The notes under the pieces: model-generated
What the model was told of the DNA's origin: nothing
Databases searched by the model: none
The model's input: the letters and a program-made list of their open reading frames with translations, nothing else
Program-made: the position numbers and the translations under genes
Origin: Robiginitomaculum sp.
Lineage (GTDB): Bacteria > Pseudomonadota > Alphaproteobacteria > Caulobacterales > Maricaulaceae
Direction of reading: 5' to 3'
Length of the DNA: 64,000 bases
Assembly: GCA_002733805.1 (NCBI GenBank)
Contig: NVXG01000008.1
Coordinates: 1-64,000, forward strand
Part shown: in pieces, positions 43,966 to 53,485 of the stretch
How positions within the stretch are numbered: position 1 is the stretch's first letter
Layout: the number at the start of each line of letters is the position of its first letter

Positions 43966-45738
43966 ATGAACTATCGGTTTGCCACCATCATTATCAGCGC
44001 GCTCATTGCCGCCATGAGCATCAATCTTGAAGCTGCCGCTGAGCCGCCAGCAAGCCCGATCCCTGGTGATCGCATTTCTGGCACATTTTTTGAGACCAGA
44101 AGCGCTGTATTGGGCCAAAATGGCATGGCGGCGACCGCCCACCCATTGGCCAGCCAGATCGCCATTGATATATTAAAAAAAGGCGGCAACGCGGTCGATG
44201 CAGCGATTGCTGCCAATGCGGCATTGGGCCTGATGGAACCAGTAGCCAACGGAATGGGCGGCGATATTTTCGTCATTCTGTGGGACCCCAAAACCAAAAA
44301 ATTGTACGGCTTGAATGGCTCGGGTCGCTCACCCAAAGGCATGAGCCTGTCGGACCTGAAACAACATTTGAACGGCGCACCGTCCATTCCGCCAGTTGGG
44401 GTTTTGCCGGTTTCTGTGCCGGGCGCAGTCGATGGATGGTTTGAAATGCACCAGCGGTTCGGACATTTACCGATGGACGAGATCCTTGCCCCGGCCATTT
44501 CCTATGCCCGCAACGGGTTTCCGGTCACCGAAGTAATCGCATTTTATTGGGAACTGAATATGCGGCGGTTGGAAGAAACCGTCGATATGGGTTTACTCAC
44601 CGAATTTGATAATGCCCGGGCCACGTACCTGATTGACGGCAAAGCACCGATTGAAGGGCAGATTTTTAAAAACCCGGACCTGGCCAACACGCTGGAACTA
44701 ATTGGCCGCGAAGGTCGCGATGCCTTTTACAAAGGCCCGGTCGCCAAAACAATTGATGCCTACATGAAACGGATCGGTGGGCCGATGCGCTATGATGATT
44801 TTGCCAGTCACAAATCAGAATGGGTCGAGCCGCAATCGGTTAATTACCGGGGCTATGACGTGTGGGAATTACCCCCCAACAGCCAAGGCATTGCCGCCTT
44901 GCAAATGCTCAACATCTTGGAGGGCTTTGACATGAAAGCCGCCGGGTTCATGACCGCCAAGAGCTTACATTTGCAGGTCGAGGCCAAACGGTTGGCCTTT
45001 GAAGACCGAGCCAAATTTTATGCCGACCCTGACTTTGTCGATGCGCCGATTGCCGCCCTACTTTCGGATGAATATGCCGATACTCGCCGGGCTTTGATTA
45101 ACCCGGATATGGCCATGCCTGCGCCTATGGCTGGCGATCCGCAAATCTTGCAAGATGGCGACACCACCTATCTGACCGTGGCCGACAAGGACGGGATGAT
45201 GGTTTCCCTGATCCAATCCAATTACCGGGGCATGGGTTCCGGCTTGGTGCCGGACGGTCTGGGCTTCATGCTGCAAAACCGGGGTGAATTGTTTAATTTG
45301 AACGAAGGACACGCCAATGTTTATGCGCCGGGTAAACGGCCGTTTCACACCATCATTCCAGCTTTCGTGACCAAGGATGGGGAAGCGATTGCCTCGTTTG
45401 GCCTGATGGGTGGGGCCATGCAGCCACAGGGCCATGTGCAGATATTGGTCAATATGATTGATTATGGATTGGGTATTCAAGCCGCCGGCGATGCGGCCCG
45501 TTGGCACCATGATGGATCAACCGAACCGACCGGATCACAAGCAATTGGAACCGGCGTGCTACATCTGGAAAATGGCGTGCCGGACGACGTTCGAAAACAG
45601 CTCGAAGCCATGGGCCACACCCTTGGGGCCAGTGATGGCGGGTTTGGTGGTTATCAAGCCATCTTGCGCGATCCCAAGACCGGAGTTTATCACGGCGCAA
45701 CCGAAATGCGAAAAGACGGGATCGCCATCGGGTATTAG
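43966..45738 (+). CDS. ggt: Gamma-glutamyltransferase
   Basis: Periplasmic enzyme that removes or transfers the gamma-glutamyl group of glutathione and related peptides. The 590-residue precursor has a signal peptide (cut near EAAAEPP) and the substrate-binding start MAATAHPLASQIAIDILKKGGNAVDAAIA (core GGNAVDAAIA). The autoprocessing/catalytic Thr lies in DGDTTYLTVADKDG (about residue 401-405), with the second half ending QAILRDPKTGVYHGATEMRKDG. GGAAG precedes the ATG. Confidence 0.94.
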   Translation: MNYRFATIIISALIAAMSINLEAAAEPPASPIPGDRISGTFFETRSAVLGQNGMAATAHPLASQIAIDILKKGGNAVDAAIAANAALGLMEPVANGMGGDIFVILWDPKTKKLYGLNGSGRSPKGMSLSDLKQHLNGAPSIPPVGVLPVSVPGAVDGWFEMHQRFGHLPMDEILAPAISYARNGFPVTEVIAFYWELNMRRLEETVDMGLLTEFDNARATYLIDGKAPIEGQIFKNPDLANTLELIGREGRDAFYKGPVAKTIDAYMKRIGGPMRYDDFASHKSEWVEPQSVNYRGYDVWELPPNSQGIAALQMLNILEGFDMKAAGFMTAKSLHLQVEAKRLAFEDRAKFYADPDFVDAPIAALLSDEYADTRRALINPDMAMPAPMAGDPQILQDGDTTYLTVADKDGMMVSLIQSNYRGMGSGLVPDGLGFMLQNRGELFNLNEGHANVYAPGKRPFHTIIPAFVTKDGEAIASFGLMGGAMQPQGHVQILVNMIDYGLGIQAAGDAARWHHDGSTEPTGSQAIGTGVLHLENGVPDDVRKQLEAMGHTLGASDGGFGGYQAILRDPKTGVYHGATEMRKDGIAIGY

Positions 45739-45791
45739 AGAATTTTGCCAAAACGACCCATTGTCATTTTGAGTGTCACTTCAGACGACCG

Positions 45792-45887
45792 GTTGACACT
45801 TAATCTTGTCTGCGCGTTGGCTCGTTGACGCATCTGTCACAAACAAATGACAGATAGATCACACTCATTGACGCTTGTTGACACTTA
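45792..45887 (+). repeat. Repeated GTTGACRC motifs and a small palindrome before the DUF2157 gene
   Basis: GTTGACACTTA occurs exactly at 45792-45802 and 45877-45887. Shorter relatives GTTGACGC (45824) and ATTGACGC (45867) lie between. CTGTCA (45834-45839) and TGACAG (45848-45853) form an inverted repeat. The 204-base gap has no gene if the DUF2157 start at 45943 is right. These may be regulator sites or overlapping -35 elements. Confidence 0.4.
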
Positions 45888-45942
45888 CAAGCGCAATGGT
45901 GTCCACCTTGCGGGCCAGAGCGAACCGGGGCAGGATGCACCC

Positions 45943-47244
45943 ATGCGGTCACCCTTTTACATACAAAACCTGACCAAAGATATGGACCACTGGATCAGCC
46001 AAGGCTGGGTACCTGCCAACTCCCGCGACCACATTCTTGATCATGTCCAAAGTCAGAAGTCAGGCCGCAATGTCGGCAATTTGCTGGCCATGCTGGGGGT
46101 GGTTCTACTTGGCTTTGCCGCGATCAGCTTTGTGGCGGCCAATTGGGCTGATATGGGCAAACTGCTGCGGGTTGGATTGATCCTTGGCGCCATGTGGGCC
46201 GCCTATGGCATTAGCGCCATCGCCCTGCATCGCAAAGTCTCGGCCTATGCTCAATCGTTTGGTTTGCTGGGCGCGGCACTGTTCGGCGCAGCTATCATGT
46301 TGATCGCACAGACCTTTAACATACAGGCTCACTATCCGGACGGGGTGCTGATCTGGTGCCTTGGGGCGCTGGCCACTGCGTGGGTGCTGCCCTCACGAGC
46401 CGTATTGATCTTCAGCGCCTTGCTGGCCGGTTTGTGGATGCAAATGTCGTTTTTCGGTGATATCCCAACCCACTTACAAAACTGGTTGTATCCGCTGCTG
46501 GCGACAATCATTGGCTGGAGCGCCCGTAGAATGCGCTCTGCTGCCACCATGAACATACTGTCTATCTCATTGTTATTGTTCATTCCCTTCATGTTGATCC
46601 ACTATTTTGGCGAAGACTCGTTTGAGACCTTTCAAGTTTTCCCAGTAATTGCCGGATGTTACATAATCGTGGCGCTACTCGCCAGTTATGCCAGCTCCAG
46701 ACACTGGTTTGGCAGCTCGGTCTTCACCGGCTGGATGGCACTGGGCGCCCTAGTGATTGGCTTTGTGCAGCAATTTGCCTTGGGCGATGTCGATCCCGCC
46801 TTAAGTGGCCACTATAACTATGTGTTTGGCTGGCTTTCCGGAGCCATATGGGCCTTGATCGCTGTTCTGGCCTTGGTACTGGTTCGGATCAACACCATCC
46901 AACGTGGCCTAGCCATTGGCATTGTTGCAGGATCCGGCCTGTTACTATTTTCGCCCTATTTGATGCAATTGATCGGTGAGTTACCAGTGCAATTGATCCA
47001 TGGTGCGGCGTTCTTTGCGCTCTCGGTCGCCCTGTTAATACGCGGCATGAACACCCATAGTCGTAGCTTGATGTGGATCGGTGGGGTCGGCTTCACGGCA
47101 CAGGCCAATTACGTTTATTTCGAGACGTTCAAGGATTTGTTGAGCACGTCCCTGTTCTTCCTGATTGGTGGCGTACTACTTCTGGGGCTGTCTGTGCTCG
47201 CACTACGACTGAACAAGCAATTGTCCAAGGAGCGCGAGCTATGA
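45943..47244 (+). CDS. DUF2157 domain membrane protein
   Basis: 433 residues from the ATG at 45943, which has AGGA eight bases upstream; an ATG at 45847 in the same frame lacks one. The N-terminal cytoplasmic DUF2157 region (LTKDMDHWISQGWVPANSRDHIL) leads into about twelve hydrophobic spans, starting LLAMLGVVLLGFAAISFVAANW. The function of the family is unknown. It overlaps by four bases a gene for a GDYXXLXY protein, a pairing seen widely. Confidence 0.85.
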   Translation: MRSPFYIQNLTKDMDHWISQGWVPANSRDHILDHVQSQKSGRNVGNLLAMLGVVLLGFAAISFVAANWADMGKLLRVGLILGAMWAAYGISAIALHRKVSAYAQSFGLLGAALFGAAIMLIAQTFNIQAHYPDGVLIWCLGALATAWVLPSRAVLIFSALLAGLWMQMSFFGDIPTHLQNWLYPLLATIIGWSARRMRSAATMNILSISLLLFIPFMLIHYFGEDSFETFQVFPVIAGCYIIVALLASYASSRHWFGSSVFTGWMALGALVIGFVQQFALGDVDPALSGHYNYVFGWLSGAIWALIAVLALVLVRINTIQRGLAIGIVAGSGLLLFSPYLMQLIGELPVQLIHGAAFFALSVALLIRGMNTHSRSLMWIGGVGFTAQANYVYFETFKDLLSTSLFFLIGGVLLLGLSVLALRLNKQLSKEREL

Positions 47245-47813
47245 CCCGCCCGGCGCTCTTGTTAGCCCTGTGCGGGCTTCTAAGCTCCTTTTTGGTGTGG
47301 ATGGTGCTAGATCACAACCATGCCCGCAATAGCGGTACAGAGATCATTCTTGACATGGAGCCAGTTGATCCCCGTTCACTGTTTCGCGGGCATTTTGTCA
47401 TCATCCGTACGCCATTGCATGATCTGAACCTAACCAACCTCGAAGGTGACGACGATTTTGAGGATGGCGACCGGGTTTATGTGACACTGGCCCAAAACCC
47501 CAATGGAGATTGGCTCCCGGTTTCAACCAACAAAACAAAGCCAGACAGCACACAAACCTTCTTGCAAGGTCGCGTCGAAAACCTGAGCGTTTTCTCGGCG
47601 CGCACCGGCGATGAATACCCGCTTATTGATCACCGGGGCCTCGACGTACAATACAAAATTGAAAGCTATTTTGCCGACAAGGCCAGTGCAAAAGCGCTGG
47701 AACGCAAAGTCCGTGAGGCCAAAATGCGGGTCATTCTATCGGTTACCAAGGATGGCCAAGCGGTCATTCGCGGCATTGAAATCAACGGGGAACGGCACCT
47801 CGACAAGCTGTAA
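47241..47813 (+). CDS. GDYXXLXY domain protein
   Basis: 190 residues from the ATG at 47241, overlapping the DUF2157 stop, with AAGGAG upstream. One N-terminal membrane span is followed by an exported domain with MEPVDPRSLFRGHFVIIRTPL, which corresponds to the family's D-P-R-S-x-x-x-G-D-Y motif (here G-H-F instead of G-D-Y), and later LQGRVENLS and GLDVQYKIESYFADK. Biochemical role unknown; likely works with the DUF2157 membrane partner. Confidence 0.82.
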   Translation: MTRPALLLALCGLLSSFLVWMVLDHNHARNSGTEIILDMEPVDPRSLFRGHFVIIRTPLHDLNLTNLEGDDDFEDGDRVYVTLAQNPNGDWLPVSTNKTKPDSTQTFLQGRVENLSVFSARTGDEYPLIDHRGLDVQYKIESYFADKASAKALERKVREAKMRVILSVTKDGQAVIRGIEINGERHLDKL

Positions 47814-47835
47814 AACCCTACCTTGGCATTTACCG

Positions 47836-48882
47836 CTAACGCCGCAATTCAGGGTGTAGGGTCGCGCCCAGAATATGCTCTGAATTGCCAATCACATGAT
47901 GCGTCCCACCGACAATCAACGGGTCCGGACCCCGGATCACACTGGTATCCTTGTTAGGGTATGGCAGACTGGCCAGAATATGTTGCATACACTCCAATCT
48001 GGCCCGTTTCTTGTCATTAGATTTCACGATAGTCCAAGGTGCATCCGCCGTATCCGTATAGAAGAACATCGCTTCTTTGGCTTCGGTATAATCGCCCCAT
48101 TTGTCCAATGATGCTCGATCAATCGGTGATAATTTCCACTGTTTTAGCGGGTCGGTCTCGCGAGATTTGAAGCGGCGTAATTGTTCTTCACGGGTAACCG
48201 AAAACCAGAACTTAAAAATATGGATACCGGAGCGCACCAACATACGTTCCAAATCAGGAACTTGGCGCATGAATTCCAGATACTCGGCCGGTTGGCAAAA
48301 ATTCATGACCCGCTCGACCCCGGCCCGGTTGTACCAAGACCGGTCAAACAACACGATTTCACCAGCAGTCGGCAAATGCCGGATATAGCGCTGGAAAAAC
48401 CATTGATTGCGTTCGCGATCCGTAGGTTTGGCCAAAGCAACTACCCGGGCCGCCCGTGGGTTGAGGTGTTCGGTAATGCGCTTGATGGTCCCGCCTTTGC
48501 CGGCGGCATCCCGGCCTTCAAAAATCATGATAATCTTCTCGCCGGTATCTTCGACCCAGCGCTGCATTTTCAGCAATTCGACCTGCAATTCGGCCTTATG
48601 GCGCTCATACGCCTTGCGTTTGACTTTGGTTTTGTATGGGAAAACACCGTTTTCAAACGCTTCACGGATCGCATCCGGATTGTGGCGCATGGTGGCCAAA
48701 TGGTGCAACGGATTCTCTTCCTTGTTCGATGATGTCTTAGTTTTAGGAGGCGTTGCAATCGCGGGTTTGGCAGACTTGCGAGGTGTTTTTACGCGACTCC
48801 GCGTCCCCGGCGTAGCTGGTTTTCCAACTGCTGCCTTGGGTTGGGTTTGTGCCGTCGCACCCGACCTCGATTTATTATCCAT
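47836..48882 (-). CDS. ppk2: Polyphosphate kinase 2
   Basis: PPK2 enzymes use polyphosphate to phosphorylate nucleoside diphosphates (or the reverse). The ATG at 48880-48882 with GGGAG nine bases upstream gives 348 residues. The first 55 are a Lys/Pro/Thr/Ala-rich low-complexity arm. The catalytic domain shows Walker A IFEGRDAAGKGGTIKR, lid-region motifs NPRAARVVALAKPTDRERNQW and Walker B EIVLFDRSWYNRAGVERVM. The sequence is of the single-domain class I type. It is convergent with the GDYXXLXY gene and divergent from the SLC13 permease. Confidence 0.94.
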   Translation of the reverse strand: MDNKSRSGATAQTQPKAAVGKPATPGTRSRVKTPRKSAKPAIATPPKTKTSSNKEENPLHHLATMRHNPDAIREAFENGVFPYKTKVKRKAYERHKAELQVELLKMQRWVEDTGEKIIMIFEGRDAAGKGGTIKRITEHLNPRAARVVALAKPTDRERNQWFFQRYIRHLPTAGEIVLFDRSWYNRAGVERVMNFCQPAEYLEFMRQVPDLERMLVRSGIHIFKFWFSVTREEQLRRFKSRETDPLKQWKLSPIDRASLDKWGDYTEAKEAMFFYTDTADAPWTIVKSNDKKRARLECMQHILASLPYPNKDTSVIRGPDPLIVGGTHHVIGNSEHILGATLHPELRR

Positions 48883-49107
48883 TTGAATGTCTCCCAATTG
48901 GAGGTGATCTAAACATGAAATTGGTAAAAAGGGGATAACCAACATTAAAAAAGGCGATCTGTCGCAACCGACTCTATAAAGGACGAAAGCGATAAAGGTT
49001 TTATTCCAACATATTGATACAGAAATTACGCACGAAGGTGTGTCATCTCCAATATCTGCTAGTCTTGATTCGGAACTTGGCTATCAAACAAACGTAAAAG
49101 AGACATC

Positions 49108-50946
49108 GTGGAACTGGGTTTGCTTCAAATGTGGGTAATTGGCGCATCAGTGATCGCCATTATTACTTTGTACGCGCTCGAGCGGTTTTCCATTGAAATG
49201 GTTTCGATTGCGGCCATCGGATTTTATCTGGTCTGGTTCCAGATTTTTCCTGTGGAAAACAGCATTTTTGGCGCGCAGCAAATCTTATCTGGCTTTGCTA
49301 ATCCGGCGCTGATTACCATTCTGGCCTTGCTGGTCGTCGGGCAAGGCATGTTCCAGACTGGGGCCATGGAATCTCCGTCGCGTTTTCTGGCAGCCATGCA
49401 CGACAAAAGACCAACCCTGACCATGGTCGGGCTGTTTCTGTTTGTGATGGTGATTAGCGCCTTTATCAATAATACGCCTGTTGTGGTCATGTTCATTCCG
49501 ATTTTGGTCTCCATTGCGGGCCGGGTTGGAACTTCCCCATCCGGCGTGATGATCCCGCTGTCCTACGTCTCCATATTGGCCGGAATGGTCACCCTGATCG
49601 GGTCTTCAACCAACTTGTTGGTCGCCGACGTGTTGCACCGGGAAATGGGCATGGAGCTGGGGTTCTTTACCCAAACCCCTCTGGGCTTGATCTTGGCTGG
49701 GGTTGGCTTGATCTATATGGCCACTATCGGGCGCAAACTGATCCCGGAGCGTGTCCCACCGGAAAATGCCGGGGGAACTGGTCGCCAATATATTGCACAG
49801 ATTGAGATTACACCGGGCCACGCCCATGAGGGCGACACGCCCATTGCCGGGATGTTTCCAGATTTGAATACGGTGACGGTGCGGATGGTTCAGCGCGGCA
49901 ATCAAACATTTTTACCCCCGTTTTCCGACGAAGCCGTGCTTTGTGCCGGTGATCTATTGACCATCGCCGCAACTCGAACTGCCCTATCAGATTTACTGGC
50001 ATCGGACGCCAGTTTGCTCTCCAGCATGTTGCGAACTGGCGCGGCTGAACACCATGACAATCCACAAGGCGAATTGGCTCTGACCGAAGCCGTAGTCGCC
50101 CCGAATGGTCGCTATGTCGGCCAATCGCTGTCCAGCATCGGATTTCGTTCCCGTACCGGTTGTATTGTGCTGGGAATCGAACGAAAAGCCCAACGAGTGC
50201 GCCGCCCTCTGCCCTCCATCCGGTTACAAGGCGGTGATGATTTACTGATTTTTGGAGCGCGCAAGGATTTGCGGGCCTTGCGACATGATCGGGACTTGTT
50301 GGTCTTGTTGTGGTCAATGAGCGAAGTACCGGACATCCGCCGCGCTCTGGTGGCGCGGGTTATTTTTGGTGCCATTATCGTGCTGGCGGTGACCGGTTTC
50401 TTGCCCATTTTGCATGCGGCTTTAGCCGGTGCGATTGCCATGATTGCCAGCAATTGCCTAAATTTGCGCCAAGCTGTGCGGGCACTTGATTTACGGATTT
50501 TCCTGCTGATCGGCGCGGCATTTGCCATGGGCGGTGCCATGCAGGCCGTGGGCATGGCCGATCTGATCGCACAAACGGCGGTTGATCTGGCCATGCCGTA
50601 TGGGCCAATGGGTTTGTTGATTGGCTTATTTGGCGTGGTCGCCTTGTTGACCAATGTTATGTCCAATGCGGCAACGGCAGTGCTGTTTGCCCCTATTGCC
50701 GTGCGGGCCACCGAAGCTTTCGCCCAAACACCGGATGAACAGGCCAAACTGGCGGTTGCAGCTATTTTGACGGTGATTTATGCGGCAAACTGCTCTTTTG
50801 CCACACCGATTGCCTACCAGACCAATCTGTTGGTTATGGGACCGGGACACTATCGCTTTTTGGATTATACCAGAGTTGGTGGGCCGCTCATTTTGTTGCT
50901 GTGGCTGGCTTTTTCGCTTTGCGCGCCGTATATTTTCGGCCTGTAG
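49108..50946 (+). CDS. SLC13/ArsB-type permease with TrkA-C (RCK) domains
   Basis: 612 residues starting at GTG 49108. N-terminal membrane half (about residues 1-215) contains INNTPVVVMFIPILVSIAGRVG, whose start (FINNTPVV) is a family hallmark, and GSSTNLLVADVL. A cytoplasmic middle of about 200 residues holds two TrkA-C/RCK-C-like segments (PIAGMFPDLNTVTVRMVQRG and YVGQSLSSIGFRSRTGCIVLGIER, with GDDLLIFG). A second membrane half ends TNVMSNAATAVLFAPIA and the C-terminal spans. Substrates of this architecture include sulfate, dicarboxylates and other anions; I cannot choose. A 225-base gap precedes it. Confidence 0.88.
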   Translation: MELGLLQMWVIGASVIAIITLYALERFSIEMVSIAAIGFYLVWFQIFPVENSIFGAQQILSGFANPALITILALLVVGQGMFQTGAMESPSRFLAAMHDKRPTLTMVGLFLFVMVISAFINNTPVVVMFIPILVSIAGRVGTSPSGVMIPLSYVSILAGMVTLIGSSTNLLVADVLHREMGMELGFFTQTPLGLILAGVGLIYMATIGRKLIPERVPPENAGGTGRQYIAQIEITPGHAHEGDTPIAGMFPDLNTVTVRMVQRGNQTFLPPFSDEAVLCAGDLLTIAATRTALSDLLASDASLLSSMLRTGAAEHHDNPQGELALTEAVVAPNGRYVGQSLSSIGFRSRTGCIVLGIERKAQRVRRPLPSIRLQGGDDLLIFGARKDLRALRHDRDLLVLLWSMSEVPDIRRALVARVIFGAIIVLAVTGFLPILHAALAGAIAMIASNCLNLRQAVRALDLRIFLLIGAAFAMGGAMQAVGMADLIAQTAVDLAMPYGPMGLLIGLFGVVALLTNVMSNAATAVLFAPIAVRATEAFAQTPDEQAKLAVAAILTVIYAANCSFATPIAYQTNLLVMGPGHYRFLDYTRVGGPLILLLWLAFSLCAPYIFGL

Positions 50947-50980
50947 TCAGTTCTGACCGCAGCAACCAAAGGGTTCGCAT

Positions 50981-51715
50981 TTGACCTTTCCGCTTCTGCC
51001 CAAACAATTACGATTTTTCGTGACAGCGGCCGCGCCTTGTCCGTATTTGCCGAACCGTGACGAAACCAAGCTTTTTACATACCTGCATAAATCCGATGGT
51101 CGCAAATTGAACGATGCCCTGACCGAGGTTGGCTTCAGGCGAGCGCAAAGCATCGCCTATCGTCCCGCCTGTCAAACCTGTGATGCTTGCAAGGCCAGCC
51201 GGGTTCTGGTCGATGAGTTTACGCCTTCCAAAAACATGAAACGTATATTGGCCAAAAATCAGGATTTAACCCGCGAAGTGAACCCGCCCATTGCCGATGA
51301 CGAACACTATTCCCTGATCAGCAAATATCTGTGTGATCGTCATCAATCCGGCGGGATGGATGACATGGACCAAGGCGATTTTAGCGAGTTGATTGAGGAT
51401 ACGGTTGTCGCAACCGAACTGGTCGATTACCGCAATGCAGAGGGTGAATTGCTGGCCAGTGCGTTGATTGATCAACTGGCAAATGGTCCATCCATGGTCT
51501 ACAGTTTTTTTGCACCAAAACAGCAATCAAGATCGCTTGGCACCTATATGATTCTCGATCACATCAGCCGTGCACAAATAAGCGAGAAGCCATATCTTTA
51601 TCTGGGGTTTTGGGTACAAGACAGTACAAAAATGAACTACAAACAGCGATTCCAGCCGTTAGAAGTGTTACACCAGACACAATGGGCTAGATTAGGGGAA
51701 TACCAACATGACTAA
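50981..51715 (+). CDS. bpt: Aspartate/glutamate leucyltransferase (Bpt; arginyltransferase family)
   Basis: Transfers Leu from leucyl-tRNA to N-terminal Asp/Glu, feeding proteins into the N-degron pathway. The 244-residue product starts at TTG 50981 (AAGGG upstream). It has the conserved PCPYLPNRDETKLFTYL near residue 19 and the Cys cluster PACQTCDACKASRVLVDEF (about 61-79), then NQDLTREVNPP and the C-terminal GNAT-like part YLGFWVQDSTKMNYKQRFQPLE. Its end overlaps the TRAP binding-protein gene by eight bases. Confidence 0.93.
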   Translation: MTFPLLPKQLRFFVTAAAPCPYLPNRDETKLFTYLHKSDGRKLNDALTEVGFRRAQSIAYRPACQTCDACKASRVLVDEFTPSKNMKRILAKNQDLTREVNPPIADDEHYSLISKYLCDRHQSGGMDDMDQGDFSELIEDTVVATELVDYRNAEGELLASALIDQLANGPSMVYSFFAPKQQSRSLGTYMILDHISRAQISEKPYLYLGFWVQDSTKMNYKQRFQPLEVLHQTQWARLGEYQHD

Positions 51716-52838
51716 AATGGACCGACGCAAGGTATTGGCCGCTGGCGGCCTTGGAATGACCGGCTTGATTGCAGCTTGTTCAGGCGGTGATGCACCGGCT
51801 GCTGATGGAAATTCTGACGTTTCAGCTCCGGCAGTTCATACCCGAAAAGTGACCAAGCTGCGGATGGTCACCAGTTGGCCCCCCAAATTCCCCGGCTTGG
51901 GTACTGCCGCCGAAGAAATTGCCAAAACGGTTGGCATACTGACCGAGGGATCACTGGAAATCAAACTGTATGGTGCTGGCGAACTGGTCCCGGCCCATCA
52001 AGAGTTTGATGCAGTCTCTTCCGGCGCGGCTGATATGTACCACGCAGCCGAATATTATTGGCAAGGCAAGTCCAAGGGATTTGCTTTTTTTGCCGCCGTA
52101 CCCTTTGGTATGACCGCAATCGAAACTCTGGCCTGGCTGGAGTATGGCGGCGGCAATCAGCTTTGGCAAAACTTGTCCGGGCAATTCAATATAATCGCCA
52201 TGGCAGCAGGTTCGACCGGTTCACAAATGGGCGGCTGGTTCAAGAAAGAAATGAACACCATTGATGACTTTCGCGGGCTGGTTATGCGTATTCCCGGCAT
52301 GGGCGGAGATGTCTTGAAAGCACTGGGTGGTGTACCCAAATTGCTGGCCGGCGGCGCGATTTACCAAGCCCTGCAATCCGGTGCCATTGATGCGACCGAA
52401 TGGGTTGGCCCATGGAATGACTTGTCGTTCGGATTTTACCGCGAAGCTTCCTATTATTATGGCCCCGGCTTTCATGAACCCGGCCCGATCCTGTCCTGTG
52501 GGATCAATTTGGACGTATGGAATGCGATGACTGAAACCGAGCAAATGGCGGTCAAAACTGCATGCCGGGCGGCCAATACCCTGTCGCTGGCTGAATATAG
52601 CTGGCAAAATCAGGTGGCCTTGAAAATCCTAGTCGAAGACCATGGCGTACAGGTGCGAACCTTCTCGAATGAGATATGGAAAGCCCTAAAAGAGGCCTCC
52701 ACTGACGTAGTGGCAGCAGCGGGTAATACTGACCCTGAAACCAAAGCAATCTATGATAGTTACATGGCAGCTTTGGCCGGTGCGAAAGCCATGAGCCAAT
52801 ACGCCGATGGCACCTATTTGCGTGTGCGCGACCTGTGA
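51708..52838 (+). CDS. TRAP transporter solute-binding protein (DctP/TakP type)
   Basis: 376 residues. N terminus MDRRKVLAAGGLGMTGLIAAC combines a twin-arginine-like start with a lipobox ending IAAC, so a lipid-anchored periplasmic binding protein is likely. The mature part opens LRMVTSWPPKFPGLGTAAEEIAK and has RIPGMGGDVLKALGGVPKLL and ALQSGAIDATEWVGPWND, which is the pattern of the keto-acid/lactate-binding TakP-like group. The bound substrate is probably a 2-oxoacid or hydroxyacid salt (inference). AGGGGAA precedes the ATG. First gene of the TRAP set. Confidence 0.92.
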   Translation: MTKMDRRKVLAAGGLGMTGLIAACSGGDAPAADGNSDVSAPAVHTRKVTKLRMVTSWPPKFPGLGTAAEEIAKTVGILTEGSLEIKLYGAGELVPAHQEFDAVSSGAADMYHAAEYYWQGKSKGFAFFAAVPFGMTAIETLAWLEYGGGNQLWQNLSGQFNIIAMAAGSTGSQMGGWFKKEMNTIDDFRGLVMRIPGMGGDVLKALGGVPKLLAGGAIYQALQSGAIDATEWVGPWNDLSFGFYREASYYYGPGFHEPGPILSCGINLDVWNAMTETEQMAVKTACRAANTLSLAEYSWQNQVALKILVEDHGVQVRTFSNEIWKALKEASTDVVAAAGNTDPETKAIYDSYMAALAGAKAMSQYADGTYLRVRDL

Positions 52839-53485
52839 GTCATCTGAATTTTTACTGGCTCTGGCTGGCCGCAAACCCATTGTTCATTCTGGCGGTCTTT
52901 CTGGTGTTACGGGCTCCGTTTACGCACAAGGCTGATCGGGTCACAAATTGGGCCGGAAGTTTGATCAAAGGAATGGATCAGATCAGCGAAACAACCATCG
53001 CGCTGGTCAAATGGTTTGCCTTAGGCATGGTGTTGATCACCACCGCATTGGTGCTGGGCCGCTATGTATTTGGCGTGGGTTCACTAAAGGGCCAGGAAGC
53101 GGTGATTTACATGCACGGCTTGCTGTTTTTGCTGAGCGCCGCCGCCACGCTTTTGCACAACGGGCATGTGCGGGTTGATGTGGTGTATTCGAGGCTTTCC
53201 ACCGCAAACAAGGCTTGGGTTGACTTGTTGGGCACCGGGTTGTTTCTGATCCCCGTCTGTCTGGTGATTTTGATCTTTTCGGATGGATATGTCGCCAGAG
53301 CTTGGCAGATAACTGAAGGCTCCCCAGAGGTTGATGGCCTGCCATGGGTATATCTGCTGAAATCGGTAATTCCGGTTTTTGCCATCATGGTATTACTGCA
53401 AGGCTCGGCCCAATCCTTACGCGCCGCTCTGACCTTGGCCGGGCATCCGCTGCCCGCCGCCAAAGCCCATGCGGAGATGATATAA
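52835..53485 (+). CDS. TRAP transporter small permease (DctQ)
   Basis: 216 residues starting at GTG in the binding-protein stop (GTGA). It has an extra N-terminal span (LNFYWLWLAANPLFILAVFLVL) ahead of the usual four-span DctQ core, with KGQEAVIYMHGLLFLLSAAATLLHNGHVRVDVVY holding the conserved motif HVRVDV. The longer form with a preceding span goes with TakP-type systems. It overlaps the large permease by one base. Confidence 0.92.
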   Translation: MSHLNFYWLWLAANPLFILAVFLVLRAPFTHKADRVTNWAGSLIKGMDQISETTIALVKWFALGMVLITTALVLGRYVFGVGSLKGQEAVIYMHGLLFLLSAAATLLHNGHVRVDVVYSRLSTANKAWVDLLGTGLFLIPVCLVILIFSDGYVARAWQITEGSPEVDGLPWVYLLKSVIPVFAIMVLLQGSAQSLRAALTLAGHPLPAAKAHAEMI

